Positions 53,714 to 64,000 of a stretch of DNA of 64,000 nucleotides are shown here, piece by piece. Origin of the DNA: Pohlia nutans (lineage: Eukaryota; Streptophyta; Bryopsida; Bryales; Mniaceae); NCBI GenBank assembly GCA_022496805.1, contig CM040093.1, forward strand, positions 4,218,501 through 4,282,500. Direction: 5' to 3'. The translations under genes and the position numbers were made by a program. How positions within the stretch are numbered: position 1 is the stretch's first letter; every line of letters starts with the position of its first letter. The notes beneath the pieces are model-generated. The model was not told the origin of the DNA, did no database searches, and saw only the letters and a program-made list of their open reading frames with translations.

Positions 53714-56700
53714 TCACTCCTGATTTTCGATTATTTTCGGTGGTGGTGATAATCCCTTCCCAAATGCTGCAATGAGGATAGCATCTGCACGACCTACAAA
53801 AGCGAGCGTTTTTCATTACTCATTCATCCTGGCATGGTTTGTATCTTGGGAATAAAGAAGTTGAGCTAGTAGCCAAAAACCAGTGGCAGCAGAAAAACAA
53901 AAAAAATAAACAAAGCAGTGTTTACAAATATATCATTCCAGATCAACAATAAATTCAAGACAACGATATTCTGAAAGAAGGAATGTCCTTACCATGATCT
54001 TTTTTGCGCTTCAGCTGTGGTCCCAAATCAGGGAAGAGAGTCATGGCCAAGTTTCTACTATCATCCTGCGTCCAAGAACATTGCAAAAATCTCATTGTAA
54101 TACACATTGAACTCATTATTATCAAACTCCAGTGTCTGCAGAGAATATTTGCTGATGTGTACACATGTGATCGGACAAGTTCTAAACTCATGTACAGTCG
54201 GGTACAACATGCTTACGAATTTTTTCAGGCCTGAAATCTCAGCATAGTATGTAAACTTTGAGGAGCTGTAGGAGGTGCAAAAATGATTCAATTTGTAGGT
54301 CCATGGGTGCCATATCGAGCACATTACAATTTAGGGAAGGGACATCAAGGGACTCTGTTTTTATGAGGGAGGAGTCAAAAATTCGTAAGCAACTTGTACC
54401 CGACTGTACGTTGGTTACCGAAGGGGTGATATATAAAAGAATTCCAAGTGTTCAACATCCATATGTCTTGCCTCCCAACGGTTTCAATAAATTCAAATGT
54501 CACTCAACCCTCTCTAATGAGACAGCCTTGGGGGAACAAACGGGCTTCTAAATTACCTCACTTAACCCTTAAAGGACATACTAAGCCCCACAGGCTTACT
54601 TTTTTGGAGAGAATCTTGCTCATAACTTTGAACCAAATGGAGTTTTTTTAAATGCCAAAATGAACATATTTAAGGCATCTATACTTCTTTAGAATAGAAA
54701 CAAAGTAAATCAAAAAGAGAATCATGCTTAAAATGGAGTTTGGAAGAGATTTTGGGTGTGGAATCAGGAAAGCCATGTCCTTCAGGGTGAACATGTTGAA
54801 GGTATTGTGTATACAACATAACACATTCTGAGAATGTGACAAAGGATATGTGGAATTACAGAGTTTGTCATTCGAGGGGGTTGAATTGAATGTACAAGAA
54901 TTTTGGTAAAGAACACAGACCTTGGTATATTGTCTCCCAGATATTCCCATCGCACTCTTCCATGCTTGAGATCGCACAGGCACGACTTTGAACCCTAAGG
55001 CCATTAGTATTCCGACCCACATACCATAGCCGAAACCACAACCATACCACCCCTGCAACAGATGAAACACTATTATCTTAGGATAGTGAGAGACAACAAG
55101 CTCAAAATTATAAGGTCATAAGATTCAATAACTTATAAGACAAAACTAATGTAATTAAGTGGACTTCCTTTTGCTCAAATTTCTTTCTCTTTTGACCAAC
55201 ACATGCAATGGTCTTCACTGATTCTGGTGATACAAAATTAAGTCCCATCTGAATTATATATTTTCCACAATATGATCAATTGAATTTGTCATTTTTAAAC
55301 CATGAAGATCCTTTAGGGGTTGAAGTCCATGTGGTACATCGGAACCAAGTCAATCATTAGCTGTCCTAATACGATTAGATACAAAATATGGGCATGCCAT
55401 CACTGACCTGCTTTCCATCCTTGGGAAAAGGCATGGCTTGCTCCACATACGCTACACTACCTGCAAGTGACCTAAATTAGAATAGAGTAATGCAGATCGA
55501 CTTATACTCACAGCTGATAAAGCCAAAAAAAAAAGGATACACACATATGCGGCAAGAAAATGATTTGCACTACAAGATGCACACCTTCTGGTGCATTGAT
55601 CTTGTTCACAAGATCAACAATAGAGCTGGCATCATGCCGCCTTCTCATGGTTTTCCCAATCTGCACTTTCACGCATGGAACGTCCAGAACCTGCAGCATA
55701 GGAAGGCCTGCCGTCAGTAACAACATCCAAAAGGGTTTCAAAAGCTTTATGATGAGTCTCATGATCTCGTCGTAAACATGAAGGGTTTTGAGTCCAGATC
55801 ATTTCTTAAAAAAATGGGAAGAAAAGATGTTCCACAAAACACATGGACAACAAGTATTGATGGGATTACCTCTTGAGTAGCAGCTCGCAGGACAGCAATT
55901 GCACCAGAGGCATCAGGGTCTATCCCAAGTACACAAGCATTGCTTGGTAAATCAGAAACCTGCATGAATACACAAGAGCATTAAACACATGGGCAAAACG
56001 AACTAGAGAACAGTCGGAAAAAACTGAGATTTTACAAACATTTCCACATTCTCGTACCTACATTAAGACCATCTAGTCCGACACTCCAAGCTGCTGCCTC
56101 CAGATCCTCGCAGAGCTCCTTGGGCACTGGACACATGAATTGTTACAGAAATAGATGAGGCATGTACCAGGTTTTCCATTTCATACAGGAATATATAATC
56201 TGATCTAAATGTACCAACATCTAAAGCAATGCAATCATGTAACAAGTTTGAACTAGATCCTTACATTCTCCTTCCTCTAGTTCTGAGTCCTCTGGGCTTG
56301 AGTCATTCTCTCTTGTAGCTTGTTTGACAATATGTTCAGGAACTTCAGTAGCAGTTCTCATTCCTCTGATTAGCGATGGCTGCCTGGACCTGCAAAAGCC
56401 CAGACAACACTAAACCTTCAGTAGAGAAACTTGCAATTTGAAACGAAATTTGAATGGGTCATAACGTTATTTAACTCTTCGTTTCAACTCTCTAAAGGAA
56501 GTAACTTTACCATGACACTGAACACCTTAAAATACTATCACGTATAATTCAGGCAATATGCATGCAGATGAACAAGATAGGGGGAGATTACTTGCTGCCG
56601 ACGAGATACGTTGAAGGTGTAATGCGCAGTCTGGTCCCCACTGGGACACACAAGGATGACCAGTCGATAGTGGACTCTACTGAATTGCAGAGACGACATT

Positions 56701-57295
56701 CTGCTAGCATTCCACCTTTCCAGCATGCACACAAAGGTGACGTTTCCTTCTGCAATCACAGGGTACACAAAACAAATGAGCTCAAATTGCAACTATTTTG
56801 AGTTTGCACACAATTAATTTCATAGCCAGGCATGCAATCACTGCCACATGAGCCCATGCCAACTAGGAACTACTCCCTCTGTTCCATTATTATGCCATTC
56901 GTGGCACATGAACATGAAACGGTTCTTTTAATGTGGAACAGAAACTTGGGACATATGTGCGCTTAATAATGGAACAGAGGGAGTAGATAAATAATTCTAA
57001 TGTGAGACACACATGCCTTAGCAAACAGAACATGAGCTCACGACTGTGCACAAAAAAAGAATCTTGAGTGCTTTTCTTGGCTCACTGTTCATTGATTCAG
57101 GCATGCTATGAGTAGTCAACAAAAACAGCACAATAATTCAAAACACAATGAGAGTCAAGAAATCCGAGCGGGTGAGAACAGTACCCGCTGTCTTTCAAAG
57201 AGACTGCAAAGCTTGCCCAATGAAACAGACGACGCCATAGACGGCGTGAATCGCCCTGCCGCCACAGCAGCTCCCACAGTCGCCACACCCTTCAT
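53714..57295 (-). CDS. MOC1: MOC1-type Holliday-junction resolvase (chloroplast)
   Basis: Ten exons with consistent phases give 330 residues: 57295-57185, 56749-56592, 56389-56265, 56126-56062, 55959-55870, 55690-55585, 55460-55408, 55052-54921, 54065-53993 and 53793-53714. The start MKGVATVGAAVAAGRFTPSM and the Ser/Ala/Arg-rich first ~40 residues look like a chloroplast transit peptide. The RuvC-like nuclease core is complete: GIDPDASGAIAVL (D167), VKVQIGKTMRRRHDASSIVD, VAYVEQAMPFPKDGKQ (E225), GWYGCGFGYGMW, LGFKVVPV, DDSRNLAMTLFPDLGPQLKR, KKDHGRADAILIAAFGKGLS (H304, D308). The acidic residues expected to bind the metals are present. MOC1 resolves recombination intermediates so that plastid nucleoids segregate. 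Introns hold a Stowaway MITE (intron one) and an element D relic (intron seven). Its leader and promoter are copied, inverted, at ~60.7-61.7 kb. Confidence 0.95.
55157..55323 (-). mobile_element. Truncated TTAA-family element D in MOC1 intron 7
   Basis: Follows element D reversed from GTGGACTTCCTTTTGCTCAA to CCATGAAGATCCTTTAGGGG then TTGA; the outer ~70 bp of one side is missing. Confidence 0.75.
56873..56983. mobile_element. 111-bp Stowaway-type MITE in MOC1 intron 1
   Basis: CTCCCTCTGTTCCATTATTA at the left and TAATAATGGAACAGAGGGAG at the right (about 21 bp inverted), flanked by TA (56871-56872 and 56984-56985). CTCCCTCYGT ends with TA target duplication define Stowaway (Tc1/mariner) elements. 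Located between MOC1 exons one and two. Confidence 0.93.
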
Positions 57296-57589
57296 CGTTA
57301 ACCTCTACTCGGCCCCCTTTCTCGCTGCATTGGAAACTCAAAACAATGAAGAAACAGAGGGAGAGTACTGCGCTCGGATTCTAGAATACTGAGCAGCGGC
57401 AATAACCCTATCCCCAGCCAAAACGACACTCAGAAGAAAAACCCTAGAAAAACACAGTTGATTCCAAAGCCAGTTCCACCCCCACCGAAACGTGATCAAC
57501 GTGACGATCAAGCTCTGAAACTAATAAGCAAGAAAATAATCCAATGCCAGGCCATGCCATTGAGATCCTCCAGAGGAGATTAACCCCGA

Positions 57590-57715
57590 AGGACCAAATG
57601 ATTTCCTGGTTTTAAAACGACCAATTTGATTGATCATAGAATGAAAAATAAAATTCAGACAGGACCCAATTTTATTGATCATCAGAACATTGCATGTATG
57701 TAAAACTGAACAAAA
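57590..57715 (+). mobile_element. TTAA-family element D remnant inside the duplicated promoter
   Basis: TTAACCCCGAAGGACCAAAT then TTTCCTGGTTTTAAAACGAC, CAATTTGATTGATCATA and GGACCCAATTTTAT; fades after ACATTGCATGTATGT. The same remnant is in the other arm (TTAA 61439-61442), so it was present before the duplication. Confidence 0.75.
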
Positions 57716-58149
57716 ACCGTATGACCTAAGAAAAACATGGCCATTTGACAAGTCGACGATTTGCTACGTTTTTTCTGTTGGAAATGTTTTGTCCAAAATG
57801 TATGAAAATACCTGTTCAGTGTCTCGTTCTCCTTTGACTTTGGCAAGCGCACAGAATTTTTCTCTGTAAAGACCATGAGCAGTGAGAAATCGAAAGACAA
57901 CAATGACCTATTACCTATCTAAAACTGCGAAGACAAACTCTTACAGGCGTCGTGATGAAACAATTGACCTAAATTCTTACAATTGGAAAATAACAACTCG
58001 TCAGGCAGGGAGAAAAGGCAGTAATGTTTGAGCAGCTACAAAAGTAAACAGGATCCAACCTCTCAACAAGCAAATGAGCCGCAGCTATGGCGTGCAAAAT
58101 CTATGGCCTGCAAAAGCCCTCACAAAATGAAGGGGTTTTTGTGGGTTTA

Positions 58150-58172
58150 TCCCCTAAACCCTAAAACCCTAA
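58150..58172. repeat. Short telomere-type repeat in the MOC1 promoter arm
   Basis: CCCCTAAACCCTAAAACCCT; the counterpart in the right arm is shortened to GGGCTTTAGGGTTTAGGGGA near 60756. Confidence 0.75.
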
Positions 58173-58191
58173 AAAGTATGTGCAGTATTGG

Positions 58192-58400
58192 GAAGTTGCA
58201 TAGAGAGTTGGGTTGAGTTTTCAATAGGTTTGAAATTGTTTTAATAAAACATAAGCAAACCAAGGGTTGCATAGAGAGTTGGGTTGAAATAAGTTTGGGT
58301 TGAGTTTTTAATAGGTTAGAATTTCTTTTAATAAAACATAAGTAAACCAAGGGCTGCATAGAGAGTTGGATTGAGTTTTCAATAGGTTTTGAATTTTTGG
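58192..58400. repeat. Three ~80-90-bp tandem units
   Basis: GTTGCATAGAGAGTTGG(G/A)TTGA, GAGTTTTCAATAGGTT and TTTTAATAAAACATAAG(C/T)AAACCAAGGG recur at about 58193, 58267 and 58353. The first unit overlaps the outer end of the inverted-duplication arm. Confidence 0.85.
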
Positions 58401-60700
58401 TCCAAAATGACCTTAAACTACCTAAATGATAGTCAGGAGGTGGGCTTCCTTTAGGCTCATGATTGAGATTTTCTCTCTATGGTTGAAATCATTGGCTCTC
58501 TCGTTATTCCTCTACATTAGTATTGTAGAAGAATTATTTATCCCTAATACATAATAAAAAATGTGTATTTTAACTGATTCAACCCTCCATTGTCATTGCC
58601 TAAAGACCCTCTAATATATCACCTTAGTTCAAACCTAAACATTTTTATTTTTTTACATTCCCGTTTATTCCTCAATGGACCTACAGTAATATTAAATTTG
58701 AAGAACTCTAATGTTGCCTTTATAACATTTAGTTACATTAGAGGGTGTCTAAGCTAATTAGTCTTTAGTGCTTAGGATACTATTTATTGCCTTTGTTGTT
58801 TTTTTATGTTTTTTTCTTTCTAAATGTTAACAAGCTTAGTAAGTGCCAAACAAAACCAAGAACAAAACATTTGAACATTATTAAGCATTTATTAAATAAA
58901 TAATATTTCTTGGTATATAATGAAGTTTGTAATATTGTATGTGACATTCATAAAAGTAATCAATAATAACAAACAATCAAGTTTAATAGGAGTAAAATGA
59001 TGTGGACATAGAGGTTGGGAAAAAACATATAAAAAATAGTATTTAATGTTTTTGAAAGTAGGGATGTATATCCATGTGTTAGTGCATATTTGTGTATTAT
59101 TTATATAGAATTTGAGGATATATATTCATAAACTCTCAAAGTTGTAAATGTCCAGATGATAATTGGATTTTTACATAAGGTATATAATTAAGGTATATTG
59201 CCCCAAGTCTAAATCTCATAATTGAAACACCAACTCATCACAAATTAAGAACTATTTTCATTTCTAATCACTAAATTTGGTCACTCAGGCACTAAAGGGT
59301 TAGAATTTGCTAAAATATAGAAGGCAACACTACAAAAGCCACACTAGTTATTTAACCCCTAGACGTCCTCACCCCTCTCCAAATTTGACAGTTTTGCAAA
59401 GATGCATATTAAAATGCAACAAAGAGGGATATTTTGAACTTGATGTATGTATAAAAGTTGTACATTAAGAATTTAAGATTCTATCCATACGGTTAAATCT
59501 ATGATTGCTATCACCGATATTTTAGTATGAAATTTGAAATTTGAAATTATTTTGTAATTCAATTACAAATAAGATATTGACAATTTGAGGATGAAATTTA
59601 TTGTGATGGGTTGAAATGTAATACTCTAAGTGTAGTGATTTTTGGAGATTTTTTTGTTGCTTAATTTTATGAGTTAATTTTTTTAAGAGCATATTTAGAC
59701 TAAAATTTTCAATTTTTTTGGTGAATCACTGCAATATGAAATGAGGCATAAAATTTTCACAAATCATCCCATTTCTAATCAGATCACACATGCATGAAGC
59801 TAACTTCCCATAAAATCTACCATAAAAAATTCACGCTACAAGAAGATCACCGCAGATGAGAAAATGAGAAGTGATTATGTACATCAAGTGTTTTCTGCCA
59901 AGTTGGGCAGTTAGGGATTAAGTATCATCTTTGCAATATGAGACACAATCTGCTTAAAGCAAAAAATTCTTAAACCAACATCTAGTACACATGTCAAGGA
60001 AATAATGTGAAAGCCGAATATTGAGAGTGTTTCAACCAGAGTGAAAATCTCAACTATGATCCTCCCACCTCAAACTTTAAAAAATTACACTATTGCGCTC
60101 TACAATACCTCTCTCCACCATTCAATTTAATCCAATTCCAACTCAACCAAACCTTGTATATAGCCTTTGGTTAATTTAAAGTAGCAACATCAATAATTGG
60201 GAGGGACCAATTGTTGAGCTATAAGTGCACCAATAACTAAGAAGCATGAGACCAATATCCTCATAGCAGGAATGTGACAAAATTCCTTGTTTTCCAGTTC
60301 TCTTGTACACAGTTTCCATAGCCTCCTATTGTCACTCACTAGTCCATATAGTTCCAGAGGTTTAAAAATTCCTATAAACTCAAATACAAGTCGAAATGAT
60401 GCGTTATTTTTTCCCCATCAACATTTTCTCTGTTTTTCAAATCTCTGAATATTCTTTTCAAGATTTCTTGACCAAATCACCAACCAAGAGGCTCCAAAAG
60501 TCACATTTGTTGATGCTGCTACCTTAAATTTTATTAAACAAGCGGCTAGTTGTGTAGTCTCTGCCTTAATATTTATCCTAAATTTACTTTCACAACTTTG
60601 TTTATTCTTTTCAGCCATATAAATGAAGCGTTTTCATAGTCTCCCCTGGTGGGGCAAAGACAACAAACTAACTTAATGCAAAACTATTGAAAACTCAACC
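58400..60700. other. Spacer between the two inverted arms
   Basis: AT-rich, without a supported gene. The only identified feature is element B at 59352-59921. Confidence 0.5.
59352..59921 (-). mobile_element. TTAA-family element B, 570 bp, complete
   Basis: TTAA at 59352-59355 and 59918-59921. TTAACCCCTAGACGTCCTCA at the left; GGGCAGTTAGGGATTAA at the right. Inverted relative to 13991-14567. The TTAA at 59683-59686 marks the empty target used by element C in the copy at 18852-20499. Confidence 0.9.
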
Positions 60701-60707
60701 CAAACTA

Positions 60708-61685
60708 AACTCAACTCAACTCTCTATGCAATAGTGCACATACAGTACTCTATGGGCTTTAGGGTTTAGGGGATAAACCCACCCTCAAAAACCTTCACTG
60801 TGAGAAAGCTTGTGTGGATCGGCATTTGAGAGAGCTTTTGAGTGCCATAGATTTTGCACGCCATAACTCATTTGCTTGTTGAGAGGTTGGATCCTGTTTA
60901 CTTTTGTAGCTGCTCAAACTGATTGCCTTTTTTCCCTGCCTGACGAGTTGTTGTTTTCCAATTGTAAGAATTTATGTCAATTGTTGTTTTATCACGACGC
61001 CTGTAAGAGTTTGTCTTCGCAGTTTTAGATAGGTAATTGTCATTGTTGTCTTTCGATTTCTCACTCCCGTCATGATCAATTTACAGAGAAATAAAATTCT
61101 GTGCGCTTGCTTGCTGTCAAAGGAGAACGCGAGACACTCGGATGAAAGAAGACCTTCTGTTGTCACAAATTTTGGTGAGTCTTCGTCAAACCCTAATTCC
61201 TCAGTGGACGAATTTTGGTAACAAGCATTTCCAACAGAAAAAATGTAGCAAATCGTCGACTTGTCAAATGGCCATGTTTTTCTTAGATCATATGGAGACT
61301 TTCGGTTTTTGTTCAGTTTTATATACATGCAATGTTCTGATGATCAATAAAATTGGGTCCTGTCTGAATTTTATTTTTCATTCTATGATCAATCAAATTG
61401 GTCGTTTTAAAACCAGGAAATCATTTGGTCCTTCGGGGTTAAGCCCCTCTGGAGGATCTCAATGTCATGGCCTGGCATTTGGATTATTTTCTTGCTTATT
61501 AGTTTCAGAGCTTGATCGTCACGTTGATCACGTTTCGGTGGGGGTGGAATTGGCTTTGGAATCAACTGTGTTATTCTAGGATTTTTCTTCCGAGTGTCAT
61601 TTTGTCTGGGGATAGGGTTATTGCCGCTGCTCAGTATTCTAGAATCCGAGCGCAGTACTCTCCCTCTGTTTCTTCATTGTTTTGA
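60708..61685 (+). repeat. Right arm of the inverted duplication: orphan copy of the MOC1 promoter and leader
   Basis: Co-linear with the reverse complement of 57338-58215, from CTCTCTATGCAATAG to TTCTTCATTGTTTTGA (61685), where identity stops. It points right, so the last base corresponds to 43 bp before the MOC1 start codon and no MOC1 coding sequence follows. The next gene downstream in that direction is CNX6, starting 1.35 kb away. Small indels separate the arms. Confidence 0.9.
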
Positions 61686-63030
61686 AAACTCCACTATATG
61701 CTCTCGAAAGTGATGATAAATCAAAATGATCATGAATATCTACAACTTTCTCTATACTGTATGTAGATAATTTACTATTTAGAATAAATCAAATAAAAAT
61801 TTCAACGAACTCATTATTCCATATTGATGCTATCAAAATTTTAACTTATCACACTAAATTCCAACTTATCACACTAAATTCACATACCAAAAAAAGAAAA
61901 TGATCTTTGGTGAATTTTTAAAGATACATACTTCTAAATTGATGTAATGAGGATCAATGACGTTTATTTCAAAATTCAATTGTACAAATAATTCTAAACC
62001 ATCATAGTTAACATTTTTTGTTTAAACTTCAACTTCCAGAAAGTTGTAAAAATCATGCATTGTAGCACATTTAAATTTGTTCAAAATGCTCAAACATTTA
62101 GATATCAAGTTTGGACAACTTTTTTGAATCCCAAAATTTAAGGCGACCAAATACGATTACCCAGGTATTGAGGAGGTAAAATGTTAACACACTACAGTAT
62201 AATTGTTAGGAAAATCTTTACTCCTTTTCTCCTCCTTGGTCCGTCTTCTCCCCTTCATGCCCCTCTCGCAAAACCCTAGGCAAGCTTCTGGTGGCCAAGC
62301 TTCCCTTCCGGGAGTACCTATCATGAACCTGAGGTGAGAATTTTGTGTTTCGAGTTTGGTTTCTCGAGGTGGTGGTGATGTTGAATTAGGGTTTTGTTGA
62401 TTGAACCCTTGTGTTTTTTTTTGGTTCGAGAATTCTTTGCAATCTGCGATGGTGTAGGGTTGAAGTGCTTACAATTCTCTTCAGTCAGTCATAAGCCCAA
62501 GTTCTCCGGGTATTGGTCCACAGAAACTGTTCTTCTGCACAATGGAACACGTGAATAATATATGTACTAGTACACCTCTCAAATCGGGGTGACAATACAG
62601 AATAATCTCACAGAATTTTGCAATGGAGCGAATGCTGACATATTGTTCAAATTGAGAGTTGCTGATTTCCAAAGCTTTCATTGCCATTGGGACAGGCCCT
62701 TGATATTGTCAGGTTCCTGATGAAAGCCATTCAACAGTAGACTCGTTAGACTTTACTTTGTAGAGCTAGATACAGAGATTAATAACTGGACACATTCCAG
62801 AACTCAGAATTGGGAGTTTCTGAAATGCTCAGACACATGACTTTTAATTTGCCACGATTTGGTGCTAGTTGGATTTGCAGTTGTAATGAGCTTTGCAGGG
62901 ACTTTTGAATGTAGTATGCAACTCTGTATTGACATTTTAGGGTTTTCCAGAACTTGATTGAATGTTTTCAACGATGGTTGATGAGAGGTTCAATGCGGGT
63001 TTTGGTTTGTTAGGGTTTTAGGTTTTGGCT
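61686..63030 (+). promoter_or_regulatory. Upstream region of CNX6 with a possible leader intron
   Basis: After ~500 bp of AT-rich DNA, sequence from 62222 is CT- and GC-richer (CTTTTCTCCTCCTTGGTCCG, AAAACCCTAGG). CCTGAG|GTGAGAAT near 62333 is a good donor; a leader intron ending before 63020 is plausible. No coding exon is supported before the ATG at 63031. Confidence 0.35.
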
Positions 63031-63552
63031 ATGGCTGGTGGTGAAGGAGTAAGCGATGTGGTTGAGATTGTGGAGGAAGCGATCGACATGACGAAGTACG
63101 TGGACAAGGTGCGCGACGACGGCGCGGGCGCCATAGCCACGTTTCTGGGGACGACGCGGGACACGTTCGAGGACAAGCGCGTGGTGGAGCTTCGGTACGA
63201 GGCGTACCACGCCATGGCGCTGGAGCAGCTGCGGCGCCTGTGCACAGCCGCGCGGGCGCGCTGGGCGCTGACACGGATCGCCATCGTGCACCGCGTCGGC
63301 GTGGTGGGCATCGGGGAGGCCAGTGTGCTGGTGGCCGTCTCGTCCGTGCACCGCAAAGAATCGCTCCATGCCTGCGAGTTTCTCATCGATGAGTTGAAAG
63401 CCTCCGTGCCCATTTGGAAGAAGGAGGTCTACGAGACCGGCGCGACGTGGAAGGAAAATTCTGAGTTTCTGAATCGGAATTCTCGCCTGTCGTCGACGAC
63501 GACGACGCGCCGCGATGACGGAGGTGCTCCTGATGTTCATAACATTCAGTAG
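63031..63552 (+). CDS. CNX6: Molybdopterin synthase large (catalytic) subunit, MoaE/MOCS2B/CNX6
   Basis: A single uninterrupted frame of 173 residues from ATG 63031 to TAG 63550. It reads VVEIVEEAIDMTKYVDKVRD, DGAGAIATFLGTTRDTFEDK, VVELRYEAYHAMALEQLRRL, IAIVHRVGVVGIGEASVLVA, VSSVHRKESLHACEFLIDEL, KASVPIWKKEVYETGATWKE. These are the conserved MoaE blocks: GAxxxFxGxxR, the YExY strand, H-R-x-G-x-x-x-x-G and VPIWKKE with the catalytic lysines (K130/K131). The enzyme, with the small CNX7/MoaD subunit, adds the dithiolene sulphurs to cPMP in the cytosol. GC is far above the rest of the window, especially at third positions in the first 400 bp, and there is no intron. The last ~25 residues are a non-conserved extension. 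Start chosen as the first ATG close to the conserved block. Confidence 0.96.
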   Translation: MAGGEGVSDVVEIVEEAIDMTKYVDKVRDDGAGAIATFLGTTRDTFEDKRVVELRYEAYHAMALEQLRRLCTAARARWALTRIAIVHRVGVVGIGEASVLVAVSSVHRKESLHACEFLIDELKASVPIWKKEVYETGATWKENSEFLNRNSRLSSTTTTRRDDGGAPDVHNIQ

Positions 63553-63700
63553 CATGCAGTGGCTCTGCCTATGGTGCAACATATTCCACACCCAACAAGA
63601 CTTCATCAATAGCTAATTGGACAAGTGGAGTCCCAAGGTGATGAGCAGAGTGCATGAATGTGTTAAACCCTACTGTTATGTAGGGTTTAGGACGGCTTTC

Positions 63701-64000
63701 CATGGAGAGCCTGAACCTTCATGGTGATGTCATCCACAATTACTTGCTTGACAGAACATGCTTTGGGGGGTGTAGCTTAAATTAATTGAGTGCTTTGGAG
63801 GTTGTAACATATTGAGTTGTCAAGTGTTTATAGTATATGTCAGAACTTCTGGATAAAATTTCCAAGCTTCCGGTCTTGTTTTCTCCACTTTGCAAGACTG
63901 GAAGTCAATTCCCAACCTGCATCTCATTTATTCTTCCTACCTTCTAAACTTGTTAGGAGGTACCCACATGATGTCACCATGCAGGTTCAGGCTCTCCGTG
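63701..64000. mobile_element. Possible MITE with ~31-bp inverted ends, cut by the window edge
   Basis: CATGGAGAGCCTGAACCTTC with ATGGTGATGTCAT at 63701-63732 is matched in reverse by GATGTCACCATGCAGGTTCA with GGCTCTCCGTG at 63970-64000. The right limit is at or beyond the window end, so full ends and target duplication cannot be judged. It lies 150 bp after the CNX6 stop. Confidence 0.5.

Larger units (their letters stand above)
57338..58215 (-). repeat. Left arm of a ~0.9-kb inverted duplication: MOC1 leader and promoter
   Basis: The reverse complement of this arm continues through 60708-61685. Shared blocks include AGAATCCGAGCGCAGTACTC, TAGGGTTATTGCCGCTGCTC, CACCGAAACGTGATCAACG, TGCCAGGCCATG, GTCGACGATTTGCTAC and TTTGTAGCTGCTCAAAC. 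The arm begins 43 bp upstream of the MOC1 ATG and runs outward. It carries the start of an element D (TTAA at 57590-57593). Confidence 0.9.

Noticed and set aside
1..64000. CRISPR arrays, operons or prokaryotic insertion
   Set aside because: No regularly spaced repeats with unique spacers; genes are spliced and plant-like.

Overview
The window looks like nuclear DNA of a streptophyte (green-plant lineage). The genes are split by many GT-AG introns, runs of the plant telomere-type unit TTTAGGG occur in and near gene leaders, and the proteins that can be rebuilt exon by exon are plant types: a metal tolerance protein C4-like carrier, the spliceosomal U2A' protein, a MOC1-type chloroplast Holliday-junction resolvase, an Rpp14/Pop5-family RNase P/MRP subunit, and the MoaE/CNX6 large subunit of molybdopterin synthase. 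Gene density is low (five intact or edge-cut recognisable genes in 64 kb) and spacers are AT-rich and full of small transposons. I cannot name the species. The mixture (ParB-like/methyltransferase-like and kinase-like relics, many TTAA-flanked elements) would suit a bryophyte, lycophyte, fern or charophyte at least as well as a flowering plant.

Layout. 1-4734 (-): MTPC4-like gene, 13 exons found, C-terminus cut by the left edge. 5.6-10.7 kb: MITEs, a 380-bp solo LTR with a 5-bp target duplication, repeat copies in opposite orientation, and a two-exon remnant of an aromatic amino acid decarboxylase. 10.7-14.6 kb: a tRNA-derived SINE-like element, then an array of TTAA-flanked elements ending just before the U2A' gene. 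14986-18468 (+): U2A', 8 exons. 18.8-32.2 kb: mostly nested elements and AT-rich DNA, including an element with ~300-bp inverted ends and a 269-bp element with a 10-bp target duplication. 32.4-45.7 kb: a block of decayed or unrecognised plant genes: a fragment with an internal stop, an unknown coiled-coil gene (36.5-38.5 kb), a broken ParB-like/DNA-methyltransferase-like gene (-), and a kinase-like pseudogene (+) carrying a CACTA-type MITE. 46 kb: a G-rich minisatellite. 49055-50796 (+): Rpp14-like gene. 53714-57295 (-): MOC1. 57.3-61.7 kb: a ~0.9-kb inverted duplication of the MOC1 promoter and leader. 63031-63552 (+): intronless, GC-rich CNX6.

The genes do not form a pathway. They are independent housekeeping genes for metal transport, splicing, tRNA/rRNA processing, chloroplast DNA segregation and molybdenum cofactor synthesis.

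The strongest unusual signal is a superfamily of short non-autonomous elements (at least five sequence families, about 18 copies) whose ends begin TTAACCCYTWAA. Two nested insertions can be compared with unfilled copies of the host element, and both empty sites carry a single TTAA. That is the target signature of piggyBac-type transposons, which I would not expect to be so abundant in a plant genome. The second is the broken ParB-like/methyltransferase-like locus, whose ParB-like domain is split over opposite strands.
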